From Tribonema minus (taxonomy: Eukaryota; Sar; Xanthophyceae; Tribonematales; Tribonemataceae): a stretch of DNA of 64,000 bases. The DNA lies in NCBI GenBank assembly GCA_017506865.1, contig JAFCMP010000532.1, positions 434,001-498,000 on the forward strand, read 5' to 3'. Shown one piece after another: positions 22,800-36,600 of this stretch (positions are counted from its first letter, which is position 1; every line of letters starts with the position of its first letter). A program made the position numbers and the translations under genes. Under the pieces are notes generated by a model. The model saw only the letters and a list, made by a program, of their open reading frames with translations. It was not told where the DNA came from and searched no databases.

Positions 22800-24200
22800 G
22801 CACAGTGCTGAGGGGACGGCGCCGGCGATGGGCTCAGGCTCAGAGGCGCAGGCTGGCTCCTCCTATTGTCACCTGATTTTGGCCAGGGGGTGGGCAGCGT
22901 CGCGAGTATGCTGTGCAGCATGCAGACCACGTTTCAGCTGGCTATACTGATGCATGCGCTTTCATCCACTGCAGTTGTGCGTTTGCCGCACATTGCAGCC
23001 ACCCCCGGGCATGCATTTACGATTGGACTCCACATGAGTATGCACCTGCATAGAACCTGAGTCTCCCTGGCTTGACAAAACCAAGCGCACCGCACAAGCA
23101 CTGCGTACTCTACCACCTGCAGATGAGAGCTTTCACTATGTTTGCCCACAGCTGATGGCAGCCATTGATACCTTTTCCCTGCTTGGCAGCTGTAACTTCA
23201 CATTGGCTTATTTTATGAGGAGTTTCACCTGACTGAATAAACCTTGAGGCTCCTCATCCGAGGAGATGCACCATGTCTTCACTTGAGTTGCATACATTAT
23301 TGGCCTTCGAGCAGGCATCCAGCAGCATACGACAACGTCAGCATTTTCAATCGCGACACCTGGAAAACAGCGGTTCCTCGTTTTTTCGCCCCTCTCCGGA
23401 ACCCCGGTCTCCCAGCTGTTGAGCTTGAGCTTGGCAGCTTGTTGGACATGGGGGGGGGGGGACGGCTGTGCGAGGGCGTGAAGAGGATGGCAAGCTCACG
23501 AGAGGAGCGGTGGCAGCAACGATGGCGGCCCAGGCGCGCTCCTGTGCGCCGCAGAGGCGAGGTGCCAAAAGTCAGGTCAGCAAATGCGCAACAACTCGTA
23601 CGTGTGCAGAGAGTTGAACCATGTACTTGCCATCCGAGCCTAGTCCGGGCCCCGCAGCTCCAGTTTCTGCCTCCCCTAGCCTTTCCAGCTCTTACGCTCC
23701 TCGCTGTGCCGACTAACACCAGCATGTGCAGTGCTGTGGAAGCCAGAGCATGTGTTCAACATGATCCGCCAGGCTGAGAAGCCTCGACGCTTCTTACATG
23801 GTGCGCGTCATGCAGACCTGGCAGTCCCACGCCCTAGGCTCCGCGCTCCACATCCTCATGGGACAGTAATGGTGTGTTGACAGCCTCCCAATTCGATTAC
23901 GCCGGGGGCAGCCAGAGGCTCGACCTGGATGATGGATTTGGATCGCTCCCGCCGCCCTCCCCCATCAGCCCCACCAGGCTCGAACCCTTGCAGCATGTGC
24001 CATGGCTCCATTGATGTGCATCACATCCTCATGCAAGTGTCTTACTATCAAGTGCTTTCAACCTTGACCTGACACGAAGAGAGAAAATGTCCGAGAAAAC
24101 TTCAACGAGCTGAGAAATGTGACCGAGATGAAAACAGGTCGTCGTTCACAGTCAGTTGGTACAGCAAGAGCAGCAACTACAGCACACAGTGACAGTAGCT
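22800..24200. other. Intergenic stretch, no supported gene
   Basis: The open frame at 23244-23777 (+) and those overlapping it lack motifs or consistent splice sites. A G10 run lies near 23452. The promoter of the membrane-protein gene that starts at 24201 presumably lies at the right end. Confidence 0.35.
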
Positions 24201-27200
24201 ATGGAGACCAGGTCGAGCTCTCTGCTCGACGGCGGTACCCCCGCGCGGCCTCGCGTGCCGGCGGGGGATCCGCGCGTGCGTGAAATCGGCGACCTCGGTG
24301 AGCTGTGTTTTCGAGGGTCTGGTGGTGTTGGAAAGAGCCCCTGTCGCCTCACACTGCCTGGCCCTGCCCTTGGGCAAGTGTTCTGACTCTAGCAAGCTCC
24401 GCAAATGTGTTCTTGAGCCTCGGCATCGCGTGCACAGAGCCCTGCCTGACAGACAGCAGTTTTTCGGCCAAATGCAGTCCTCAACAGCCCCTGCCAAGTG
24501 CTGCAGGAGCCCCCCTGATGCTGCTGACCTCATATGATTGCCATCAGACATGCCACTGACCCCTCCCTGTGTGGCACAGTGCTCATCTGCTCTCGACACT
24601 CGACATCACAGTTGTGAAAATGTCCAACTGCCAAATTGCATCACCATGTGTGTATTTGAGGTTCAACCAGCACCACTTCACGCAATGAGCTTGACAGCAC
24701 TGCAGATCACTTGCTGCTTCATTTGCAGTGCAGCATTGTCAACGATGGCAACGCATTTGTATCAACACTTGCGTGTGCAGACCCCCCCCTACCCCCTCCG
24801 TGCAGGTTGAAGGTGGCAACAACGCTCAGTCACTACTGACCCGCGTTTGCTACGCACTGACCTGATATCCGTTGAGTTGTTTCCCCCTCATGCAGCACAA
24901 CGCACATGCAGCAGGTGGCCTGGGCTGCAGTCTGGCATGACGCGCAGCACTGGCGCTGAGCGTTGCTGCGCTGAAGCAAGACCTTGCAAACGATGATCGC
25001 TCGTACCTACATGCGTCTATAGCCTCTTGCCGGCAGCACGTTGCGCGCAGCCGCACATGCTCCTCTTGTCGGCGCTACTGACTGGCCTTATGTCTCCCGT
25101 TTTTCCAGGAGACGACGTGCTGGCCATCATTCTGGCAGCATCCGAGAAGGACATTCTGCAGATCGATACGCCACACGCCGCCGAGGCGAAGGAGGTGGAC
25201 GGCGAGACGGAGAAAGTTGCGGAGACGCAGACGACTGGTCGTCTTGACGCTGAGGAGAAGGTGGTCGGCAGAGTAACATTTTTCGACATCGATATGACCA
25301 TGGAGACGCCGGAGGCGTGCGCTCCAAGGAGGCTGAGAGCGAGCGTGAAGGCGGAGGTTACGGATGGCGTCCCGGAGATCAAGATGGTGGACAGTGTCAA
25401 GGCAGGGCTGATTGCGGAGACGCAGACAACTGGTCGCCTTGACGCTGAGGAGAAGGTCGACAGAGTGACGTTTTTTGACATTGATGTGACTCCCCTGGAA
25501 GTCGGCGGAGGTGGTGCGGTGCCGACGATGCTGGACGTTGGGGGCTTTGGAGAGTCAAGAACGCTGCTTGTGCAGGGCTACCTGCGGGGCGCGCACGCTT
25601 GGGCTGCTGCTGCGTGCCTGCGTCCTTACAAGCTGGTGGCGCAAGGTGCGTTGGTGGTCGCCGCTCGCTCGTTTGACTTAGCGTCAATGACTGTTTGACA
25701 GCATACCGCAACTACCAGAGCGCCACGTTGAACCTCAGAGCTGACGGCATCTGCATCATATTTGCGTTCGCATTGGGGCGCAGTGCGTTTGTGCAGTTCA
25801 TCACAGCTCATTTTGAGCGCCGCGGCTGTGTCAGCGGCACCAATGATAACATAAACATTGCCGTATGGTGCACTCACACAGAGCTCTGCAACCCCTGTGT
25901 GCAGGTGTCGGCAAGCTGATGCCCACCCTCGTCAAGAACGGCGCGAATGGTGAGTCACCCGGTTGCAGTTTGCGAGCAGGCGGTCTAACTTCAACCTTGC
26001 CTGGTGAAGTCGCGCGCGCGTAAAGAAGCCACCTGGCAGCCCCATTCGTGCAGTGTTGTGTGTGCAGGTTGCTCCATGCGTTCACGCAGCGGCTCGAGGT
26101 ATCACACGTCGCGTGACGCCATTTCTTCATCGATGATCACGATGCAGCCCAAGCATGTGACTTGCAGTACATCCGGTCTGCTTCTGCGCGTGATTTCGAC
26201 TCGTTGTGGAAACTCATCAGGCTCGGGCGCGTGCAGTTCAATGCTTACTCCAAGCGATCAGAAACTGCACAGGCATGGTACGACTCTACATGGCTTAATG
26301 CTGCACGTGTCGCCGGTGGCCCAAATAGTCAAGGGCTAGCTAGGGTTATGCACCAAGTAGGGCTACGCTGTGCCTCAACAGCAGAAGTCACGGTTCAGCT
26401 GGACAATGTTGACCTCACTGCCACGTTTGCCTAGCAGTCACTGCGGAACTCATCCCTCTGTACAGCGGCACACGCGCTTGCTGAAGCTCACCATGACTTT
26501 GCGCATTTGCAGTCATTTGTCAGTCCTTGTCACCCCCATACTGCCCCTCATGCGCCGCGCGATTGCATATGCTGCTGCTGCTCTCGCTGTGTCTGCTGCT
26601 CAGGAGAAGAGGCAAACCTGGTACCTCTCGACCTTCGTGTGGCTCCGCCCCTGGCACCGCTGCCTGCCCCCCCCGACGGTGTGCGCCAGCAGCTGGCGGC
26701 GCTGTGGGCGCAACTGGTGGTGATGCTCCGCGTGGTGTCACTCTCCTGGATGCTGGTGAGCCTGATCACGAGGTTGTATGTTGCCCTAGGACAGTGCGTG
26801 CTACGTTTGTTGTGAGGGTTGTCATACAATGTTTGAGATTGTCTCGGCGACCGCGCTCTCCGATCGGGGGAGACGCAGGTGGTTGCTGTGCACTGCTGTG
26901 ATCAGGAATACTCCGGTCGGCCGCGCACCAGTGAACATGTGATATTTCTATTTGCGGCGTGTTGGCAACCACAGCAGATTTGCGTCTGATGAGTGCACAC
27001 AGGCGGTTGGACCTCGTACGCCAAACTTCAACATGATCATGAAGTACATAAAACCGGGGCTTCATGTCAGTACCAAGTGCCTGCTTGGACAACAAAAGCG
27101 CGTGGTCCTTCAGCATGGCCACGGAAATCACTCAACTTCCTGGATGTACTTCATTGTGTGGGACTGCTGGCTTTGCTCATGCGCGAATTAATTTCATCGA

Positions 27201-30200
27201 CATTGGCGGCACTCATGCTGTTGGCACTACCTAGGTGTCTGCTCTACTTCAACTTCAACTTGATACCTTCCACATTACCTGACCAACCTTAACTCTGCCC
27301 GCCATCACCACACGCTTTTGGTGATGCCGCTGCCGCTGCTGCAGATGCTCTACGCGCTGGTGGCATGCAACGTGGGCATGTGCATGGCGCCCGCCCTGCG
27401 CCTCTGCGGCGCTGTGCTGTTTACTCGCCCCGGCTGCGGCTGCGCCATGCTAGTGACCCTTGCGCTCTTCCTCTTCCTCGGCACCCCTTCCGGCATCGCG
27501 CGCGGTGAGTGCCTTCAGAGTACTTGAAGTTCGCTGTGAGATGGCATAGAAGTTTCGCCATGTGTTGTACATGGCCTGCAGGGTTACAGAAGAGTTCCAC
27601 TTCTGTGCGTGCAGCACCAGTGACCAACGTTGCAGATGCGTGGCCCGCTCGTTGATCAAGCTGTACACGAAAGACCAAGAAGTGTAGCTTCGTGTGCACT
27701 TGAAGTTTGTGTGAGTCCTCACGCTGCTTTGAGTGCGCTGTGATCACACAGCTCGTAGCACGACAGGCGTCACCATCCATGAAGTTGAAGAGCCTCGCGC
27801 TTGATCCCCACCTCTGTTAGATTGTGTTCGGTCATCACTAAGGTAAGGCATCACCAACAGTACTCTTGTCACCTCTTTTACAGCATGTAGTATTGTTGGG
27901 ATGAGGGTGAGTTGCTGCATGCTCAGGTGCCTGTGCATTCGACATAGTCCAGTGCAAGGGTGTGGCACACAGCGATCATCTCTGAGGTGCCACGTGACAC
28001 TCCTTTGCACAACTTCAACACAGCGTTGGGCTCCCAACAAGTACAAGTACAATGCAATTGCCTGCACCAAAACAAAACACATGTGAACACGCAGCTCTCA
28101 GGGCATCTTGCAGTTGTTGTTCTGTGTTGCTCATATGTTTTGCGCTGCTCTCCTCCTCTCCCGTTTGTCGTGTTGCAGTCAACACCATGAAGGCCGACCT
28201 CAAGGCGGACGCTGCGATGGTGCTCGCCAACGCCTGCGCGCTGCGAGAGCTGCTGCTAGCGCCGGCTGCCCACTACCTGCTCGTCAAGCCCGCCACCTTC
28301 CTCTTCAACCTGCTCAACGGACCCCTTCTGATGTGCCTGCGCGCATGCGCCCTCATCACCAGCCTGGCCTCAGTCACCACCACCTGGGCGAGCCAACCGG
28401 CAAGTCAACCTGCGTCTTTGATTTGCTGAGTGTAGCGTTGTACGGATCACTCATAGTCATGAAAATGTAGCACTCTTCTTGCTCGGCCTTGATGCGATGC
28501 TGAGATCCTGAGTACCCAGCACCCCCCTCAACTAGCATTTCAAACATGCCAGCACGTGTCTCTCCTTCTGCGTGCCAGCATCGCAGAAGGGCAAACCTGC
28601 GACAGCGACACTATCAGCACGGCTTACCGTTTGCTCGCTAGCATTGCTCTGCACATGGCACGACTGTCATTGTCAACCACGTCATGTCGCCCTGCTTATG
28701 CAAAACACTGCCTACAAGCCCTGACAAGTGCACTGATGCCCGTGTGGTTCATGCGCCACTGCCGTGTAGGTAGGATTACAATGCTCAAGCTCATTTCTCA
28801 ACATGTGCTTGGCTTCCCCCCTCCCCCCCCCCTTTGTCTCAACAGGCTCTTCCGCACGCGGCTCTCGACCACCTTTTCCACGCCTTCATCCAGTTCATCA
28901 CCGCCGGCGCGTGGCTGCTGCAGCTGCGCATTCCCATAGCCACTGCCGTCATCATCTCCGCGATGAGGGCGATGGTTACCAACACATGCACCGTGCTGAT
29001 CAACATGGCGAACCACATTTTCGACTCGGAGGTCGCCTTCAGCACAGTGCACAATGCGCTGGTGTTGCTCTTCCACGTGGCGCCCGTGCTGCACTTCTAC
29101 TGCGGCGCTCCGCCTAACCTCCTGATGAACTTCAACTTCCTGGTTGAGACGCTCCACGATGGTCTGCTGGTGTGCCTGCTGCTACTGCACCTTGGAGCCT
29201 TCCGCAGCAGTGCCACTGGCAAGGCGGTCCTGAACTACATCTCCACTGCCAACATCGGTCAAGGTCAGTGTGTGTGATGATGCAGCAGTTGACATCTTTG
29301 AGTGCTTCAGTGCATCGTTGAATGAATGCTCGTGATTCGAGACGGTGTCGTTAGTAGCTGTGCGGCGCAGGGAGGTCTCCAAGATGGACTGACCATACTT
29401 TAAGTGCGCTAATCCACAGGTGTTGTCTTCGTGTAAAACACAAGGAGCAGATTACCGACAGATGAGCTTTCACCTTGTTCTACAGTTTAGAGCGACTGCG
29501 TTGACAGTTACAAACACGACAGCACTGCTCAGCGCATCGCATTTAACGCCCTGTGTTGATCAAGGCTTCTTCAACTTGCACATAATGAAGTTGAACTTAC
29601 AACTTCAATAGACTGTCTGATGATCTATGCAGCGTCGATCGGACAAGTGCCAGACAAGTGCTGTCGCATTGCCACCGCTGCATGTACCGCTGCCACTCCA
29701 CTATGCATATACTTCATCACCGATCACCGCTGGTTCTGAGGTATGGCTACTGTAGCTTGGGAGCACCATCCCTTCTGAACGCTGCATTCTGACTCACTCC
29801 CCGATGCAGGTGGCTCACTCTTTTGTTTGCGTGTTTTTCCACCGCTGCAGTCCCCTGGCGCCCAGTGCTGCCGGCTGCCCGCACTATCCCCATCACCATC
29901 CTCGCGCACCTGTTCAACATGCCGATCCTACAGGTAAAGTCCCCCGCCGCACATTGGTTACTCGTTGACTTTGAAGTATGTGTAGCGCTTGACAGCAGTA
30001 CCGAACGCCAGGCTTTGAGCAGAACTTGATCGTGAGCGCTGCACGCCTGCTACTTCACCAACATGTACTTGCACTTCACAAAGTAGTAGGCTTCTGGCAT
30101 CAAGATGTTCCAGTCCTGCAGTGGTGCTGATGGAGAAATTCTTGTAGCCTATGAGCGATGCATCGTAGCCGTGCGTGGCTTTAGCTTGCATGTCATTAGC

Positions 30201-30900
30201 TGGTGTCTGAAGGCCACAGTCTGCGTCATCATGTACTGGCCACGATACAGTGTGTGGTCATTGCACAGAGCTTCATGTACTTCAACTGTTCACAGCGAAT
30301 CAGGTTTTCAACATATGATCGCGGCATTTGCCAGAGAGCGCAGATCAGGTTCCCACAGCATTGCACCAACTTCCGTAAACCTCAACTCTGTTGGCGTGAA
30401 TTTCAAGAGTCAATTAACGGCACTGCGCGCGCTTGGTCTCCTGTGCTCCCCCCAGCTGATGAACGCTGCTGCCCGCTGGACTGTGGACTGGACTGTGGAT
30501 TCCATCATGAACTACTTCCTTCACACCAGCAATGTGATGCGCATCGTCATGGCTGTCATCGCCGCCGTGCTTCTGGACACATGGCTCGCCCGCATCCATG
30601 CCGGTGCGTACCACTTGTTGTCATTGTCCGAACTTCAAGTTCATAAGGCATGAAGTCTACAATCTATCACCACCAAACGCTCATTCCTACCTGTAGAATA
30701 CCTATTCTTGTAGGTACTCAACAGACAACGGTGAATACACCGTTTTTCAAGACTGCCAATTCGGCGGCCCATGGACATCAGCTGGCGGCGTAGCCTGTGA
30801 TGGCGGCGGCGGCGTGGGTGGGCGTTGTTGGCGCGCCGCTGCCGCAGCACTGCTCAACAAGTTGAAATCTCAGCAGCGGTGCGTCTGGTTGGAGGCTTGA
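24201..30900 (+). CDS. Unrecognised multi-pass membrane protein
   Basis: Ten phase-consistent exons: 24201-24297, 25109-25645, 25905-25949, 26604-26755, 27345-27504, 28179-28399, 28846-29263, 29851-29933, 30456-30603 and 30782-30900 (659 residues). The first 240 or so residues are hydrophilic and contain a duplicated segment, AETQTTGRLDAEEKV plus RVTFFDID. From exon 4 the protein becomes strongly hydrophobic, with likely membrane spans around LVVMLRVVSLSWML, AMLVTLALFLFLGTP, GPLLMCLRACALITSLA, FIQFITAGAWLLQL, IATAVIISAM, NALVLLFHVAPVLHF, LLVCLLLLHLGAF and MRIVMAVIAAVLL. I recognise no transporter or channel signature. Exon 6 ends at a GC donor (CCG|GCAAGT). The last exon is the least certain: its acceptor is weak, and the phase of exon 9 would also fit the OTU exon at 33661, so the true 3' end could differ. 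The start is the ATG that gives a phase-compatible first exon. Confidence 0.5.
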
Positions 30901-33632
30901 CAGCATGTCATAGTGTAACTATACCCAAACTACTTCGTGATCTGTCCACCATGTGCGGAAGCTTCTAAAGTATGGCGGCAGGTAGTCAGGATTAGCAACA
31001 TCCGACTTGCACATCACTAGCATTTACGAACTGGCGGCCCTACAGTGGCAACAACCGGCGCCACACATAAAGCTACTCATATGAATGGTGAATGTGCAAT
31101 GAGAGACGTCTACATGTGCCCAGCAAGATGCAACATATCCCATGAAAGCCAATGGACCTACTGATTGAGGCACGACAGCACAACTCTTTGATGCAGTAAC
31201 CGTCACTCCATGCCATCTGCACACACACGTAACCACAGCAGACGCGTGCTCGTCGATAATTCGCAGCTGATGACCATAATTGTACTTCAATAATTGTGTA
31301 AAATAAAGTAGAAAGTGCACGCTCCACGCGCACACCAGCAACGGTGCTGCATTAAAGCGAGCGGATTGCACTGAATAGGACTATCTCTGACGGCCGGTAA
31401 TTCATTTGCGCGGAACGAGATTCCATTGACAGCGGCGCATGATGCACAACCAGTGTGCAAGTGCAGTACTTGTGCATGACAGTATTTGAATAGGACTCCA
31501 AGATTGTGCAAATAGCAGTGAATCCCAACTGTTCGTAACACAGCTTCAATGTTGATGTCAATGATGGAAATTTGAACCTCGCTGCCCGCCCTCCCAGATA
31601 ATCCGCATTGTACATGTGATACTACCTTGAGTGCTCAGTCAGTGGGCCAATATGCCGGGAATCTATGAAGACTTTAAATATTAACATGCCTCTTAATATG
31701 TTACTCTGCAGTACGGGGCACATCGTCTGATCTTCTCCTTTGAGGATTGTTCAAACAAATGAATTTCAACATCAACAAATCCACACGCCGTTAATTACAT
31801 GGCGGCCGCTAGCATCCTGTCTACGAGCACATGCACAACGCACATCCAGTGCCATATATTTATCCTGTACTCGTGTATTGGTTTGTTGGGGTCTTTCACG
31901 AGTATGTGCGCGCGCTCTTCCTGAGCGCTGCAGCTTGCAATTAACGGAGGTGTAGGCGGCGACATCGATGATGCTTGCTGCCACTCAAGCTGATGTAGTC
32001 TAGGCTTCTCACCCTTATATTTCAAAAGCAAATTAAAGTAACAGTTTGCATACGCATCCCTCAGTTGATATGCTGCAGTATGAGGCTAGTTTGTGTGTCC
32101 CTTTTGTGGGGGCACTTTCTTAATCAACAAGGCATGCATGAGTAGCGCATGCAGGTTCATTGTATGACATCTCGGTTGAGCCCAAGCATCAACATGAGGC
32201 TGCTATGTGTCATCGTAACCTGTAGAATGTAGCTTGCGAAGGCGATGTGACTTTGTGCCGTACATACAGTAATAGCGTTGTCCGGGTGCGTTTGATGATC
32301 CAACCGCGCTGCGCGAAGCAAATTACACGAAGCAAATCATGACGGCGGAGGCGGGTGTAGCATGGCCTTACCTCTTCGCATTCCACCAGCCTGCTGTGAA
32401 TGAAAGCGAGCACGGATGGCCTGTGTACTACATGTGTACTGGACCTGAACTAAACTTCCAGGGAAGGTTCCTTGAAGTTTGGTTTTGAAGTTGATGGAAA
32501 AAGGCAAAGTGAGGCGTGCTGCTGCTTTGTAGATAGCATGACGACGTCTGAATGACATCAGGCTGCTTCGACGGCGCAAGTGGCCCTAATGGGGTGTTTC
32601 TTCTGCACGTCAAAAGTGACATTTCACCGATAACTACAGAGACTAACCATGAGCTGAAGGCTCTGCGGCTGCAATAGCACGAGCTAAGAGCTCTGCAGCT
32701 GCAGTCTTCTGCGTTATGCGCGTTTTATTCAAGCAGCTGATGCTGTCATCCACGCGCTGTCCTCGGTAGCGACAATATCGCTGGCGCTGGTCGCGTTTTC
32801 ACGGAACTGACAACTTTAGTGGTTCGCGGATCACGTAAAACATGGGCATGTGATTCCTGCATTCACATCTCGTGTATCTGTTGAGACGTCGCATATGTAT
32901 TTCGACGAGATCAGTTGCAACTGCAAAAGAACAAAGCACCTCCAATGATCGAAATTCCTCGAGGCAATCAAGTGAATTCAGGCCCTGTTTTTGACCAGAA
33001 TGGCAACACTTGTTGTGCTACAGTAGGCGTCTGCGTTCAGCGAGAAAAGAAAGAGCTCATTTACCAAATTTTACCTGACCCCAACGTCCCACTTCTCTCA
33101 GATTGCCTGCCAGATCATTCAAGCTTTACCAAAATAACCCCAAACATAGCCAATCATGTTTAAAGTGTTCAGTGCATACGCAGTTGAGGCTTTGATCTGG
33201 TTACTAGAGCATCCAAGAACACCCCATGCCACGAGCTGGAATATGCTGGGAATAATGAGATGTGCAACTCAGCTGAACAGCTTCGCATACATACACGACA
33301 CGTTCACCGCTTGTGCTTTGAGGTGTGGTTATTTGGGAAGGTCCACCGCAATAACAGTAACGCTTGAATTCGCACATCATTCTGAGCAGTGCTGCTGAAG
33401 GCCACGTGACCTTGCTCACCGACATACACCTAGCCAACGTCGTGCATAGCCTCACCCTCCCCATTGCTGACCATGGCAACGACGAAGGGTCTGCAATCGA
33501 GGGGTGTGTTTTTGAGCAACCTCACCCACTGTATTGTTGAAACTTCCTGTCATTTTCAGTTGAAAGGGGCGACATCCTGAAGAAGTGTCCTCACGCACTG
33601 TGCCATTTGAAGTTCGTGTCATAACCTCATAC
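30901..33632. other. Long low-GC intergenic stretch
   Basis: This is about 2.7 kb with lower GC than the exonic regions and only short open frames on both strands, none with recognisable domains. It may hold the membrane gene's 3' end and the OTU gene's promoter. If the two neighbours were one gene it would be an unusually long intron. Confidence 0.4.
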
Positions 33633-36600
33633 ATGCCTACCCTGCCCCACCCCATCACAGCGCTCCACGCACGCGGCGGTGGCCAGAGGTACGGTGCGGA
33701 CAAGAAGACACCTGCGCAGCGCAGGCGCGAGAGGCGCCGCAGGGCGGCTGCCCTTGGGCGCCCCCCTGTGACTCTCCCCGCCGACTTCCTCCAGGCCATC
33801 CACGACTTCACGTCCCAGGACTACAACGGTGCGTGACTCTCGCAATGCGCGTGCATGTATGATGTTGCCGATGGTACTCAGCTGTTCGTGACTGGGAGAC
33901 TCATGTCGTGACCGCCCCCACTGTCAACACACGCAGAAAAGTCAGTAGCGCTGTGCACAGCAATTATGGCACAGCCCGTATGGCACGGGTAATGACACTT
34001 TTGTCTTGCACGCCCAACTCATCTGTACCGCATGCCTCGTCCCTTGTTGCCACGAACAGCAGACATTGGCAGCACGGACAGCGCGCGCACGCGCGGCAGC
34101 ATCCGCATGACGCGCAAGAGGATCGCCAGCCTCAAGCGCCTCAAGAGGAGGGCCAAGGCCAGGAGGGCCGCAGAGCGGCTGCGCGTCCCTCGCCACCAGC
34201 GCAACGCAGCGGATGCTCAGCGCAACTCGACGCCACCTCAGCCAGCGACGACAACCGGCGGACTCAGCTACCGTGCAATGAAGCATGCCGACTGCAGGCT
34301 CAGGAAGACCCTGGCCAAGCCGCAGCGCCGCTCCGCTCGCCCTACCGCGCCGACCCGCAGACCTGTTGTGATAGCGCCGACAGCTTCGAGAGTTGCTGTG
34401 CAGCAGCCGCTAATCCCCTCAGCTCACTCAACGATGGCGGCGGCACCGACCCCTCCTGGCCCCATAGCAGCACCCACCACACCGGCGCCATTCGCAGCGA
34501 CGCCAACCGCAGCGGCACCGGCAGCTATGCGCACACGCACGTCAACTTCAACGACACCTTCAACTTCAACACCGCGTGCCATCTCAACGCGCCGCCTGGC
34601 CGACAGCACGCGCGCACAGGACGCCGCCCCATTCGCGACAGTGCCGGACAACGCAGCTTCGATCATCCGCGCCCTGGCAATGGCTCTTCGCGACGCCCCT
34701 GCGAACCTCCCCCCAATACCGACCGACCCAGCACCCCAGCCAGCTGCCCCTACGCGCACTCGTAACGCCGCCTCCTCTGCAACGGCGCCGGTGAATGCAG
34801 CAGCGCTCATCCGCGCCCTCGCGCTTCTCTCCGAGTCCAACGCTGCTGCAAAACGTACCACCATACCTACCGCCCCAACGCCCCAGCCCGCTGCGCCCCA
34901 GCGCACTCCTCGCCACGCCGCCCATTCCGCAGCGGAGATGCCAGTGCGCACCGCATCGGACGACAACGCGCACGCACTTGTCCCCAAGCCCGACGCCGCT
35001 GTGGAGCGTACAACAACACCTACCGACTCGACACCCCACCCGGCACCTCAACGCACTCGCCACAGCACCCCCTCTGCAGCAGAGATGCCAGCGCGCACTG
35101 CATCTGACGACAACGCACTTGAACTGCCCACTCACAGCGCTGCTGCGAAGTGTAGCACAATACCTACCGACCCAGCGCCCCAGCCGGCACCTCAACACAC
35201 TGGTCTCGTCGCCCCTTCCGCAACGGAGATGCCACCGCGCACTACATCTGATGACAACGCGCATGCACGTATCCCCGAGCCCGATGCCGCTGCGGAGCGT
35301 ACCACGACACCCACCAACCCAACACCCCAGCCCGCTGCGCCCCAGTGCACTCCTCACCATGTCGCCCCCTCCGCAACCGAGATGCCAGCGCGCACTGCAT
35401 CGGACGTCAATGTGCTCGCAGTTCCGTCTCAGCCCGACGTTGCTGTGAAGCACACCACCATACCTACCGACGACCCGGCGCCCCAGCCAGCACCTCAGCA
35501 CACTCACCACGGCTCCCCTTCCATGACGGAGATGCCAGCACGCACCACATCTGCCGTCAACGAGCTCGACCTTCTCCCTGACCCCGATGCTATAGCTACC
35601 GCGGAAAGCTCCCCGTCGGCATTCGACGATGCAACGGCAGCGCTCTGCACCCTGTGGATCCTGGGCCGGTGCTGGACGCCGCAGACCTCCGCACTGTGGC
35701 AGCGCTTCGCGGCTCAGCAGCGGTTTCTCGCGACCGTCGCGCGCGGACGGCAGCTGCGGCTTCTAGAGAGCGTCGCGCGCAGACGGCAGCAGCAGCAGCC
35801 GCCGCTGGCGATCGAAGCAGCGGCGCCGCTCAACGACCCTCTCTACCGCCACGACCGCTACCTCGCCGGGCTGCGCGCGCGCGGCCTGACGGTGTTCAAG
35901 ATCAAAGGCGACGGCAACTGCCTGTTTGGCGCTGTCAGCCACCAGGTGTACGGGACGCCGGTGCACCACGATATTGTCCGCAACGCCTGCGTCAGCTACA
36001 TGCAAGAGAACGAGGAGAGGTTTGCGGCGTTTGAGGATGGGAGTGGCGGGTTTGTCGCGCGCGCCACGCTCATGCGACAGGTGAGCGCTGCCACGTGCAG
36101 TGAGTCAGGCTTTGCTGTGATCGGCAACTTGAAGTATGTGGCGCATTGGGCAAGGGACATCCTCGGTTACTTGTTGGAATATGAGTGTATATAATGTGCC
36201 CTAAGGTTGGCGGGTTTTAGGGGATGGCGAGTTTGTGGCGTCTGCCACTCATGCCGCGATGTACATGATGGAACCCTGGCCATCTGTACGCTTGGGGAGG
36301 TCATAGTGATCTTGACTGGCACTTTGTCGCTGCATCCAATGGCTCCTTTGATGTGCAAGTCAGCCTAAAGGCCCACTGGAAACCGTGTTGCGCTGACCTT
36401 GCGAAGCTACATTCTTGACAAGCATTTAAGCCCAGTATTTAATTGCTTTTCTTCATGACTGCTTGATACCACATCATTCTCCACTCACTTACACACGCGG
36501 CAGCTTCAAGCCATATTGCACACGCAGCAGCTCTGCGCGCCGCAGGCGCTGTCGAGCGCTGCTGTCACCCTCCTGTGCCCACATTCAGCAGCACGTACTA

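Noticed and set aside
26068..26098. Small extra exon in the membrane gene
   Set aside because: It ends in phase 2, while the next exon needs phase 1. Skipping it gives a consistent chain.
30456..33828. Joining the membrane-protein gene directly to the OTU gene (phase 1 at 30603 fits 33661)
   Set aside because: The phase match has a one-in-three chance. The gap is about 3 kb, far above usual introns here, and an in-frame ATG (33633) and a terminal exon (30782-30900) give simpler models.
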